A DNA stretch of 64,000 bases, taken from contig NC_087064.1 of assembly GCF_963678635.1 (NCBI RefSeq), forward strand, positions 40,398,530-40,462,529, read 5' to 3'. Made by a program: the position numbers and the translations under genes. The notes under the pieces are model-generated. The model was not told the origin of the DNA. It searched no databases and worked only from the letters and a program-made list of their open reading frames with translations. Positions 10,013 to 18,585 of this stretch are shown piece by piece. Origin of the DNA: Symsagittifera roscoffensis (taxonomy: Eukaryota > Xenacoelomorpha > Acoela > Convolutidae). How positions within the stretch are numbered: position 1 is the stretch's first letter; every line of letters starts with the position of its first letter.

Positions 10013-10841
10013 TATCTGTATCTCACTTTTCTCCCTTTCGGTGATATCTTCAAACCAGGTGACTAGGTCCTTTTTCTGGAAAGACTGTATCCTGACAATC
10101 CCCGTGTGTGAGGTCGATGCTCCTAAGATTGCGTTCTCCCGAGGCTTCTAGGAGAGGCTCAAGTTCCATCATCTTCTCGTGTATCACGTCGACTTTTCCC
10201 AAGCTTGGGGCACTTACCATGGGCTTCCCCATCACGTTTTGTCTCTCGAGGTCACTGGTATTTTCGCTCTCTAAGCCTAGAAGTTCTTCACCCCAGATTT
10301 CACTCAAGTCGTCCATTTGCTCTTTAGGCACTGTTCCTCGGATCTTCCTCAACAGCTTGTGTGAATGGTGTGACATCCGAGCCAGCCTTACACATTTGGG
10401 CAATGAGAAGGCTTTGTCTATCAACACCCTCTGGCTGGACACTTCTACCATTGCCATGTGTAGTGGATAGTGGCTGCCACATAGGTTGGCCATCACTGAC
10501 CCCACTAAGGACTTCGCATTCAGAGGCAGTCCATAGGCTTCGCTCATGGGAAATCCCATCTCCGCTTCGAGTCCAACCTTCCAACTCTTGATGTGTTTTT
10601 GGGTTACCTGCAACACTCCGGGCCATGACTCCACGCTCAACGCGGTCACCAAGTGGTGTTCTGACTCTAGCCTCTCCAGTGACTGGAGACAACACATTCT
10701 CGAGAAGAACCCCAGAGCTGTTGCTAGGTTCACAGTGGTACTCGCGTAACACTCAGCCACTATCTGTATCTCACTTTTCTCCCTTTCGGTGATATCTTCA
10801 AACCAGGTGACTAGGTCCTTTTTCTGGAAAGACTGTATCCT
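9346..10841. repeat. 748-bp tandem duplication inside an accessory ORF
   Basis: 9346-10093 and 10094-10841 are the same 748-bp unit in direct tandem, differing at only a few bases (for example near 9833/10581 and 9943/10691). Copy 1 ends at ACTGTATCCT joined to GACAATCCCC; copy 2 ends at ACTGTATCCT joined to GATGCACGATCG. As 748 is not a multiple of three, the duplication shifts the frame and splits one long protein into two. Confidence 0.9.
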
Positions 10842-11126
10842 GATGCACGATCGTCCATCACAGGTGTGCTCGCCTTTCCCACACGTCGAGTCAAGACAAC
10901 TGCCCGGCTCCATCTTCTTTACCGACCCTGTTCCGCTCGTCATCTCACTTGTCTCCTTCATCTGAGGCAGGATCAGTCTATGTACTATACTCAAGGTCGC
11001 TAAATCTTCATCCTCTGTCGGCGCCAATCTCACTCGCTCAGTGACTTCCTCGATCAGGCTCGCCTGGGGATGTGGACACCAAGAGGGCCTGAGCAACTTC
11101 CACGCCACTCCCAGATTCGTGGTCAA
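10050..11126 (-). CDS. Accessory protein of the giant element, N-terminal part (first duplicate)
   Basis: A 358-residue frame that opens the last accessory gene. It contains a Cys-rich patch near residues 70-95 (CLDSTCGKGEHTCDGRSCIR) that could bind metal, then a helical region with HYPLHMAMVEVSSQRVLIDK. The last residues diverge because the frame runs across the tandem-duplication junction. No known family is recognised. The order on the coding strand is after the 991-residue ORF. Confidence 0.5.
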   Translation of the reverse strand: MTTNLGVAWKLLRPSWCPHPQASLIEEVTERVRLAPTEDEDLATLSIVHRLILPQMKETSEMTSGTGSVKKMEPGSCLDSTCGKGEHTCDGRSCIRIQSFQKKDLVTWFEDITEREKSEIQIVAECYASTTVNLATALGFFSRMCCLQSLERLESEHHLVTALSVESWPGVLQVTQKHIKSWKVGLEAEMGFPMSEAYGLPLNAKSLVGSVMANLCGSHYPLHMAMVEVSSQRVLIDKAFSLPKCVRLARMSHHSHKLLRKIRGTVPKEQMDDLSEIWGEELLGLESENTSDLERQNVMGKPMVSAPSLGKVDVIHEKMMELEPLLEASGERNLRSIDLTHGDCQDTVFPEKGPSHLV

Positions 11127-11356
11127 CGTGCGTTCCCGTTACCCATTCTTAGTTCTATTCTTTTACTTGAGCGTGGCACACTTATCACTTCCGGTGTTCT
11201 CTCGAGAATCAAACCCAGACTGGGTCTCTCTCTTTCCACGGGGTCTATCTCCATTATCCTTTCTGTCCAGAACTTCAGCAGCTCCGCCACCTCATAGTTT
11301 CTATGGGCAAATCCAGCTTCTAAGTCCAGGAAAGGATTTTATGCCATCCCCATCAC
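11127..11356 (-). other. Spacer between accessory ORFs
   Basis: About 230 bp separating the 991-residue ORF from the last accessory gene. It holds frames that are open only by chance and two CTYGAG words (near 11166 and 11209). No promoter or splice signal could be decided by eye. Confidence 0.35.
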
Positions 11357-14332
11357 TCAAGACACATACTGATACTCTCCCTTCTTGTTGGGTTTCGAGT
11401 ACTCTCCTGGCGGAGCCAGGTTACGGTGAACGTCGTGTTTCTCCTCGAACTTCTTGTTGTAGAATCTCCGTATCTCATCTAACTTCCTGTGGCTCTCCAG
11501 AGATTGCCTAGAACCATCTTCCTTCTCTATCCCAGTACTCTGGTACACATTCAAGATTACTGTGGAGACTCTTCTTTCCAGCGTCTTGCTTCCAATTGCT
11601 CTCTGGTGACATGCTAGGATGGTACTGTCAGTCATCATCGACATTGTCCATCTTAAGAAGCAGGTATCATCCTTCCTCCTTGCCAGGCTCAAGCCTAAGT
11701 TGTCCCTAGCAACATGCTGCATCAGCATTCGATATACCTCCAGGTTCTTGCCTCCCAACTTCAACTTGTCGTACGAAGTTAGTGTCTCTAACTCTATTCC
11801 CAACAGGCTCCACGCAAACATCAGTTGTCCTGCGGTCCTAATAAAGGGATTTGCCATCAACGGCGATGCCGATGATGATGTTCTCATCGCTTCTTCAAAA
11901 TGATCCTTTAACAAGCTCTGCCAAGTTCTCTTCAGCTGGCTCCCCAATTCTAATTTATTGATACCAGCCTTCTGCTGGGTAGCCCAGTTGCGTCGTTTGC
12001 GTGACACTCCACTGTCGAGCTTCTTCAGGCAGTCTTCCAATTCCTGCAATGTTTCCAGGGCCACCCACCACGGTCGGGCGGTGTTCCTCGTTCTATTCTT
12101 CTCAAGAGGATCGCTAGTCACTTGCTTCCCGATAGCCTGGTGTTCATTTGAGACCCATTCATCACCGACGTCCACCTCCCAGGTCTGCCCGCTCGTTGAA
12201 CCTCGCTTCATTTTTATCTTCTGAGGTTTGAAGTCTTCTTCCGTTGCTGAACTGGTGGGGATCTCCATTTCCTTTTCTACGTCGAGCAATTTCCTCGGCT
12301 CGTAGCTACTCTTGTAGGCTGCCGTCTTCCATTGTGCCAGAACCATGGGGGCCGTCTCTCTCAAGTTCTTCACCGAGACCGCATCCGCCGAAGGACTTCC
12401 CAATCCCTCCACGTCTCTCTTCCTCTTGCGAGACCTCACGTCTTTACTCGAGGGCGTTGTCGTTACAATCACTGATTGGAATTCCTTGTCTCCCCCCAAC
12501 CCTTCCAACTCTTGCCTCCCCCCTGCTCGAGCCTTAAGGATATTAGTACTTTTAATTATATTACTAGTTCCGACCTTATCCCCCCTTACATGTTCGATTA
12601 TTTTATCGTCAGTTTTTTGTTTCGGAGTAGTGCTGTCTTTACATTTGTCTTCTCTGGTCTTTTGTGGTGCCTTCCTCAACTCGACCATCTTGCTCAGCAG
12701 CTCTTCTCTAGCTTTCTCCTCCAGACCTGTCCCTACCAGGATAGGTTCTCCGAACTTCACCACCGTGTCCCACAGCTCCTCCTTGAAATCGTCCAATGTG
12801 GTGTCGTCGTCCACTTCTCGATTAAAATCGCCCAAGAACTTTCGCCAAGCATCCGCATCCAGGGTACCTAGGAAGGCATCTCTGTTTCCCTCGAAGGTGT
12901 TTTTCTCCCTTTTGTCCGCACTCAAGAAGATCATTCCCATGTTGGGATTCTCACTCGTCAGTGGCAACTCTAGGTTCTTGCGAGGAAATGATGTCAAAGG
13001 TGGCGTGGGAGTGTCTGCCCAATTTTCTCCACTCAGATCTTTCAACAGCTCTTGCGTGGTGAACTCTTCCTCTGATGGCTTCTGCTCCGGGGTATTTCCC
13101 ACTTCCATATCCTCTCCTGCCTCGCTGAGAGTCTCATCCATGCTCTCCTCCCCCGATTCTGCTTCTCTTCTCTCGAGAATCCTTCTGAATCGATCCTCTA
13201 CGGGACCACTCCTTTTATCCCCAGGGGTATCCACTGATAGGGGTGCTGGCGTAGCTGGACCCGTTTTCTTGTACTCTGTCAGGGCCACATGCAATGGGCC
13301 TGCTGCATCCAGTTTTTTTCCTTCCTGATTCCTTTCCACCTGCTCTAGTCCGTAAGGTGCCCCGTATCTCCTTGTGGCATACAGCATATCGTCTGCTTTC
13401 AGTGCGATATGCCCTTCATTCACTATCATCCTGCCGTCGTCCCACACCGGCAACTGGTTCTCTAGACCTGCCCGCTCAAGTATTCTCAAGGCATCTCGCA
13501 CCTCGAATTTCGGGGGCATCGACCCTCTCATTTTCTTGGCTTGAGTTGTCCATGAATTTATCTTCGCATCACTGGTGTGAAAATAAATCGCTGCAGTGTA
13601 GCCAATGAAGAGAGGATCCCAGCCGTCGATGAACTCCTTCTGCTGTTCTTCGGTTGCTGCTCTTGCGAAAAGGGATGGGACCACCAGGGAGCTGTTCATC
13701 CCCAGGGTCATTCTCCTCACTGTCGGGAATTCGGGAATGCTTGCTGACAGGACTTCCTTCTCCAATATCGCTTCTAACTCCCTCTTCACCAGCTTGAAGC
13801 TCTTCTTCCATGCGGGAATTCTCAAGATCTCTTGCCCACTTGCTGTCAGGGGGTTTAGGTTCCAGAACTTGGGATAAGTCTCGATGGGGCCCTCGCGCTT
13901 GCCTCCCATCCTGCACTGCAGTTGTCCTCGAAAACTGTATGTCACCAACTCCGGATCCTTCAACTTTCCGAAGAGCACCGTGTTGCTCATTTGCTCTCTT
14001 AGTACCTCCTGTTGACACCAATTAAGTGTCGTTCCATCTAGTATGCTTATGAGGCTCACGTGGGTCACGGAGTGTCGATAAGCTTCCACCAGAGGATCTG
14101 GAAACGCGAACGTGACTGCCGGTCCATAGATACAGGTTACAACTTCCTTCAGCCCCCGGATCATCCCCATGGGGTCTGATCTCATGGCCAGGCATAGATC
14201 CGTCAATAGAGGCATGCCCCGTTCACTTTCCTCCATTCTTCTCTTGTCTTCGGGCTCTTTTCTTCTCCGGTTAGGTGCCGGTTCTGCATCAGTAGGTACT
14301 GTACCAGCAGCGTCTTTAGCCCGGCAGCACAC
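11357..14332 (-). CDS. Large accessory protein of unknown family (991 aa)
   Basis: The longest single frame of the window. Residues about 30-340 look globular (many Trp, Tyr and Phe; for example FIGYTAAIYFHTSDAKINSW). About 340-470 are low-complexity and acidic (Pro, Glu, Ser, Thr; DETLSEAGEDMEVG). A second mixed region follows, and residues 760-990 are again globular with many Leu and Trp. I see no catalytic signature and no membrane anchor. Its first frame overlaps the 3' end of the frame at 14203-14652, so these may be one protein separated by a frameshift near 14,280-14,330. A structural or packaging role is possible but unproven. Confidence 0.6.
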   Translation of the reverse strand: MCCRAKDAAGTVPTDAEPAPNRRRKEPEDKRRMEESERGMPLLTDLCLAMRSDPMGMIRGLKEVVTCIYGPAVTFAFPDPLVEAYRHSVTHVSLISILDGTTLNWCQQEVLREQMSNTVLFGKLKDPELVTYSFRGQLQCRMGGKREGPIETYPKFWNLNPLTASGQEILRIPAWKKSFKLVKRELEAILEKEVLSASIPEFPTVRRMTLGMNSSLVVPSLFARAATEEQQKEFIDGWDPLFIGYTAAIYFHTSDAKINSWTTQAKKMRGSMPPKFEVRDALRILERAGLENQLPVWDDGRMIVNEGHIALKADDMLYATRRYGAPYGLEQVERNQEGKKLDAAGPLHVALTEYKKTGPATPAPLSVDTPGDKRSGPVEDRFRRILERREAESGEESMDETLSEAGEDMEVGNTPEQKPSEEEFTTQELLKDLSGENWADTPTPPLTSFPRKNLELPLTSENPNMGMIFLSADKREKNTFEGNRDAFLGTLDADAWRKFLGDFNREVDDDTTLDDFKEELWDTVVKFGEPILVGTGLEEKAREELLSKMVELRKAPQKTREDKCKDSTTPKQKTDDKIIEHVRGDKVGTSNIIKSTNILKARAGGRQELEGLGGDKEFQSVIVTTTPSSKDVRSRKRKRDVEGLGSPSADAVSVKNLRETAPMVLAQWKTAAYKSSYEPRKLLDVEKEMEIPTSSATEEDFKPQKIKMKRGSTSGQTWEVDVGDEWVSNEHQAIGKQVTSDPLEKNRTRNTARPWWVALETLQELEDCLKKLDSGVSRKRRNWATQQKAGINKLELGSQLKRTWQSLLKDHFEEAMRTSSSASPLMANPFIRTAGQLMFAWSLLGIELETLTSYDKLKLGGKNLEVYRMLMQHVARDNLGLSLARRKDDTCFLRWTMSMMTDSTILACHQRAIGSKTLERRVSTVILNVYQSTGIEKEDGSRQSLESHRKLDEIRRFYNKKFEEKHDVHRNLAPPGEYSKPNKKGEYQYVS

Positions 14333-14652
14333 TTATACGAGTAGGTGTCAATGCTCGAGTGTGCTCTCCCCATCGACAGAGGCTCTCCGTATTTCATCAG
14401 TCGGTGAAATGACTCCAGTTCCCCGTGGGTTAGAAGCACCAATGTCAAGTATCCGTCTACCCGGAGGGTGTCCACGCCCCGACTGAACATGTATGCTGGG
14501 CCCATCTTAAACAGGTACCTTGGGTAAACCAAGTACAGTGCCAGCAACAGACTGATGGGCATATTCAACACTTCCTGTATGAAGGCTTTAAAGATGGTAT
14601 CTTTCGCGCTATACACCCCGGCCAGGAACTCCTTTCCCCAACAAGCAATCAA
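14203..14652 (-). CDS. Accessory segment linking the SGNH-like ORF to the 991-aa ORF
   Basis: A 149-residue frame in the same register as the ORF at 14716-16062, separated from it only by a TGA at 14716 and about 20 further open codons. It contains a hydrophobic stretch (MPISLLLALYLVYPRYLF) that could be buried helix or a weak membrane segment. It overlaps the start of the 991-residue ORF in another frame. The simplest reading is one very long ancestral ORF with one nonsense change and one frameshift. Confidence 0.5.
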   Translation of the reverse strand: MIACWGKEFLAGVYSAKDTIFKAFIQEVLNMPISLLLALYLVYPRYLFKMGPAYMFSRGVDTLRVDGYLTLVLLTHGELESFHRLMKYGEPLSMGRAHSSIDTYSYKCAAGLKTLLVQYLLMQNRHLTGEEKSPKTREEWRKVNGACLY

Positions 14653-14715
14653 GAACTCAAGAATTTCGTAATCCCTCCTCGTCCTCAGCTCACCCCTTGC
14701 GTGCTCCCTCCAGAA

Positions 14716-16062
14716 TCATCCAATCGTGACTTCGTTGGCTGCCGTGACGAACCTGCCAACCGTCATTTCCCTCTTTTCAGCCACTCCCAGCTGCTCCTCA
14801 ACAGAATCCCAGATCTGCTTCACCAGAAGCGGAGCATCTTCTCTTGTTTTCTCCGTGGCGTTCTCCAGCCTTGGTGTCAGGAAGGGCCACCTGACTCCCT
14901 CTTGTGTCAGTCGGTACACCATCGACTCCAGCTGCTTCTCCGATGCGACCACATTCTTCCTCTCGTTGCTCGGCCCTCTAGATTTACTGGTGGAGCTTGT
15001 GATTGTCACCTCCATGTTTCGAAACCACAGACTGGCCGTCAGGTGAGTCACCACTGGATGATCGTCCCCTATAATTGGACTGAGCTTGAGTTGCCTCGCG
15101 AAGTTAGATATCTCCAGCAAGAGGACCTCGTCCAACACGATGAGGATGTCGGCCAACCCGTGAAAGCCCCTCAATGCATGGGACACATCCGCCCACGCCG
15201 CTGCGAGTTCTGACCTGCGAAGTCTCAAGTTTGTGGGTTCCAGTTCCCGATTGGGAGCTCCCATCAAAATGCGCCATCCATTCCCTTCTGCTATCAAGAC
15301 CAAGATTGCATACATAAATTGTAGAGCGGGAGGCATGCTCGCGTAGTCGGGGGACGTTGTGAACGCCACTTTCGTCTTGGAGCCAAATCGTGAGGCAACG
15401 TTCTCTTGTACTTCATTCATGGCTGCGAATAGTGTCTGGATGGCTTCCCAGATTTTCTTCGGCGTAGGCTCATCACCCTTGAGCTGCTCTAGAAACCCCG
15501 TCGCATGCAAGTGATCGTTCATCCCTGCAAACAGCAGCAGTTCAGCCTCACAAGGCATCTCCGACTTTATCGCCACCACCAGGGTTAACACCTGGTTCAG
15601 CTCCGCTCCCGGCAATGAGTATATCAGAGTTTCCGGCCAAAACAATTTGGGAGACGTTCCCTCAAAATCCGATCCCGCTACGATGACCACCCTCGCTGCG
15701 GCTGGGCCCGCCCTGTCATAAACAGCTAAGGTTTTGGCCAGCTGCGTATTCCCGCAGGGTTTCCCGTATCTGGGATCATTGGCCAGTTTCGTGCCTTCGT
15801 ACGCAGTGTCTGGTAATCCCATCTCCCTCGGATCCATCAGCTTATCCACCACCCTCAACTGTGCTGGAGTGGCCACCCTAATCCTGGCAATGCTAGTTCG
15901 GTGTTTGGGAGGCTCCACTACGAATCCCGGACTCCCTAATGACTTGAGAGGTCTATAGTTAATGAGTCCCATCACCGATTTTGTGGGAATCCCAGTCAAG
16001 TCCGCCGTCTCTGCTTTTTTTGCTCTCGAGAAGTGTGTCTCGTGAGCCTTCAGCCAGTCCAC
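14716..16062 (-). CDS. SGNH-like accessory protein with altered nucleophile motif
   Basis: A 448-residue frame. Residues 123-190 resemble an SGNH hydrolase core: RVVIVAGSDFEGTS (127-137, position of block I, but G-S-D instead of G-D-S), YSLPGAELNQVLTLV (block II Gly at 152), and ELLLFAGMNDHLHA (block III, G-x-N-D at 180-183). A clear DxxH block is not obvious. The C-terminal half is alpha/beta-like without a known signature. It overlaps the end of the true SGNH ORF by 13 bp in another frame. It may be a non-catalytic paralogue of that neighbour; this is inference from motif spacing. Confidence 0.5.
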   Translation of the reverse strand: MDWLKAHETHFSRAKKAETADLTGIPTKSVMGLINYRPLKSLGSPGFVVEPPKHRTSIARIRVATPAQLRVVDKLMDPREMGLPDTAYEGTKLANDPRYGKPCGNTQLAKTLAVYDRAGPAAARVVIVAGSDFEGTSPKLFWPETLIYSLPGAELNQVLTLVVAIKSEMPCEAELLLFAGMNDHLHATGFLEQLKGDEPTPKKIWEAIQTLFAAMNEVQENVASRFGSKTKVAFTTSPDYASMPPALQFMYAILVLIAEGNGWRILMGAPNRELEPTNLRLRRSELAAAWADVSHALRGFHGLADILIVLDEVLLLEISNFARQLKLSPIIGDDHPVVTHLTASLWFRNMEVTITSSTSKSRGPSNERKNVVASEKQLESMVYRLTQEGVRWPFLTPRLENATEKTREDAPLLVKQIWDSVEEQLGVAEKREMTVGRFVTAANEVTIG

Positions 16063-17285
16063 ACACTGGAGTCTTCGTGCGACACCTGCTCAAGACCCAA
16101 AGCTTTCGCCAACTCTAGCCTGCACTCGAGGTCCTCCAGGTCCAGCTCCTTGACCTTCTCCTCATATTTCCACCTGTTGGTCTCCACTGGTTTCTCCGGC
16201 TTCTTCTTCTCCGCCACCACCACCGAGGATATTATCGATCCCTGGGGCGTTGACGACGTTGCCTCATCAGCCTCCATGGGCGCAGCGCCCGGCAACCTGG
16301 TTCGGCTATCCCTCGAACTGTCTCTAGAATCAGCCATCGCCCCCAAGCGGCTGGACAAAGCTCTCGAGTTGAAGAAAGGTGGATTTGGGGGTGTTCCGAA
16401 CGTGACCTGTGCCGTCTCTAGTAACTCTGTCTCCAACGCGTTTATGTGCCTCTGGAAGACGTCATTCAACCACTTCACCCCTCTGGGCCTATCAAAATGA
16501 ATCCCATCCGCAGATGCGTCGTCAGGGAAAGTAGATAGCTCCAATTGCTCGGCCACGTCCAACAGCCCAACGGGGAGGACGCTTCTCTTGTGTATCAGCC
16601 TGATTGTTTCATTCAGGTTCCGCACCTTTGTGTTCATTTCCATTGCATGTTGATCCGCTTTCATGTTGTAAGGGACGGTGCACACCGTAAGAATGGCCGG
16701 ATCCATTTGAACTCGCAATTCCTCGAGAATGCAGCTCATCTTGTCATGCAGCCTCATCACCTTTCTTGCTTCCCCCCTAGACACGCCATTCGTCCCGATC
16801 ATCAGTGTCACCGTATATACTCTTGCCATACCTAGCATCTCAAGTGTCGCTAACATCTGCGGCGTCGCGGCTCCAGCGAAGCTCAAGATTCCCGTTTGCC
16901 AATGGGACTGGATCCGGATTAACACCCGCAGCAAGCTGTCCCCTATGATCAAGTGGACCGCTCTTTCGGGCACACGCGGCTGCGTGAAGTATTCCACCCA
17001 AGCCGCGTTATGGAAGCAACCTCTACTGTCCATCTGCGCCGTGCTCCAGTCCATCATATTGTGCCTGTGGTATCTACCTTCCGTATTCTTTTTGTAACTC
17101 GAGATTACCACACTCCTGACAGGTTGTTCCCCCCACGTCGATGGCAGGTCCACTCTTGCTGGACTCTCGCGATTCCTTAGTTGTAGCCGCTCGTGCAATT
17201 CTTTCAGTCGTGACGAGCTACCACTCACCTGACTACTACCCGGGGTCGAACTTGGCGTATATCCAGGCAGCGCGACGTCCATCAA
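16050..17285 (-). CDS. SGNH/GDSL-type hydrolase encoded by the retroelement
   Basis: A 411-residue frame. An N-terminal Ser/Pro-rich and basic region (1-105) precedes an SGNH fold: HLIIGDSLLRVL with nucleophile S117 (block I), ILSFAGAATPQML with G138 (block II), VTLMIGTNGVSR with N166 (block III; GTND spelled GTNG) and ADGIHFDRPRG with D260/H263 (block V). All four catalytic or oxyanion residues are present at normal spacing. Such enzymes hydrolyse esters of lipids, sugars or small molecules; the substrate here cannot be told. A C-terminal tail (310-411) is Ser/Arg-rich and then Lys/Glu-rich. No signal peptide is visible. SGNH domains are known in ORF1 of some CR1-type LINEs; finding one 3' of pol in a Ty3-type element is unusual. 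Confidence 0.8.
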   Translation of the reverse strand: MMDVALPGYTPSSTPGSSQVSGSSSRLKELHERLQLRNRESPARVDLPSTWGEQPVRSVVISSYKKNTEGRYHRHNMMDWSTAQMDSRGCFHNAAWVEYFTQPRVPERAVHLIIGDSLLRVLIRIQSHWQTGILSFAGAATPQMLATLEMLGMARVYTVTLMIGTNGVSRGEARKVMRLHDKMSCILEELRVQMDPAILTVCTVPYNMKADQHAMEMNTKVRNLNETIRLIHKRSVLPVGLLDVAEQLELSTFPDDASADGIHFDRPRGVKWLNDVFQRHINALETELLETAQVTFGTPPNPPFFNSRALSSRLGAMADSRDSSRDSRTRLPGAAPMEADEATSSTPQGSIISSVVVAEKKKPEKPVETNRWKYEEKVKELDLEDLECRLELAKALGLEQVSHEDSSVWTG

Positions 17286-17305
17286 CGGGCGTATTGCTTG
17301 TGTCT

Positions 17306-18166
17306 CTAGACCACGCAGGGAGGACGCCGATTCAGACGGTATCCTTCGTTCATATGCTCTTGAGCAGCACGATCGAGGTTGAATCGTCCCTTCGACCTAG
17401 GAGCCTCATGCACCTCCATGCGTGACTCTGGCCTTGAGCCGGTCACCACCCGCTCCTTGGGCCTAGCCCCCTTCTGCATGTCGAGCTCGCGCTGTCGTTG
17501 TTGGATCCTCTCAAGCTCTGACTTCAGCTGCTCGCAATTGGCGGCATTCTCCCGCACCCTTTCTGCCTGTAGCTGTTCAGCTCTCATCATGTCCAGTTCT
17601 CTCCGCGCTTGGTCCCTCTCAACGTTTGCCTGGTCTCTCTCGAGCACTACTTGATCCCGGTCGAGGTTCGCCTTGTTTCTCTCCCGCTGAGTCCTCTCAA
17701 GCTCTCTCTTCATGATGCTGACGTCCGGATATGCTTCCCCCGTCTGCTGTGCTCGAGACATCAATGGTGTCTTGCTCGTGCTCTGGCCCGTGGATCTGGC
17801 TGATGGTCTGGCCGGTAGTGGGAATTCCCCTGCTCCATACTCAGTGTTATTACTCAAGCCAGGGTTCCTTGCCAAATCGAACCCCCTTATTGCTCCATCC
17901 ACGTTCCAAGTCAGCCACCTGGTTTGTTCTTGATTAGATATCCCATCGGTGGTGTAGCCCACCATCAAAACTGCTTCTGTCGCAGACTCCCGACACTCGC
18001 CCTCATCCTCCAACTGGAGAATGGCGTTCAACATCACTGCCATTCTCTCATCCACTTGAGTATAATCCAGGTCCCTCAGACGTCTGTATAATTCGTCAAG
18101 TGTGGGTTTTTTCAAAGCCGTTGGCATGGACTTCCAGAATTGATCTGCCATTTCCGCAATTTCCAA
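17306..18166 (-). CDS. Coiled-coil accessory protein
   Basis: A 286-residue frame starting the accessory block. Residues 1-75 are helical with DQFWKSMPTALKKPTLDEL, and a globular patch with MVGYTTDGI follows. Residues 150-230 form a strongly heptad-like, charged coiled coil (repeats of ERDQAN/LERTQRERN type). The tail is basic and Arg-rich. It ends about 20 bp before the SGNH ORF, which is in a different frame. It could be a self-assembly or nucleic-acid-binding protein; no family is recognised. Confidence 0.6.
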   Translation of the reverse strand: MEIAEMADQFWKSMPTALKKPTLDELYRRLRDLDYTQVDERMAVMLNAILQLEDEGECRESATEAVLMVGYTTDGISNQEQTRWLTWNVDGAIRGFDLARNPGLSNNTEYGAGEFPLPARPSARSTGQSTSKTPLMSRAQQTGEAYPDVSIMKRELERTQRERNKANLDRDQVVLERDQANVERDQARRELDMMRAEQLQAERVRENAANCEQLKSELERIQQRQRELDMQKGARPKERVVTGSRPESRMEVHEAPRSKGRFNLDRAAQEHMNEGYRLNRRPPCVV

Positions 18167-18585
18167 ATGATCTCGAGTATTACCTGAGCAACTGGAGTAT
18201 TACCTGAGCAACTTGAGTATTACTTCTTGAGGTGTCGTTCAACTTGTGTTCTCTTTCTTCAGTTGAATATAGTTGAGTAGTCAATTTGTCTTTACCAAAT
18301 CAATCTGAAAATAACACTCCAATTTTAGACTAGCAGGTGGTGTTCCTAACCTAAAAACCCCCTTACTATTATAGTTAAAACCCTTTCCTTCCCGTCCTAT
18401 TTAAAATAGTTCAATTGGAAATTTTCTAAAAACATGCAGATTCATTTTATGTTTTAGCACCATCAATCATTTAAAATGTTAATTGTCATGCCAATCACCT
18501 CTAAAATTCTCTACCTGTTTTGTACCCCCACACCTAACTCGAGATTCTTCCCTCATGCCTAACTCAAGACCCCCGCGTACCCGAC
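18167..18585 (-). other. Intergenic spacer in the giant element with a 20-bp tandem repeat
   Basis: About 420 bp between the macro-like region and the coiled-coil ORF. At 18175-18225 a 20-bp unit (GAGTATTACCTGAGCAACTG) occurs about two and a half times. The remainder is AT-rich compared with the flanking ORFs and may hold signals for expression of the downstream accessory genes, such as a splice acceptor or internal promoter; none can be fixed by eye. Confidence 0.5.

Noticed and set aside
12345-13328. Long plus-strand frame (327 codons) opposite the 991-residue ORF
   Set aside because: It lies antisense to the longer minus-strand ORF, is Ser/Leu/Pro-rich as expected of a shadow of an acidic, Ser/Glu-rich protein, and has no domain.
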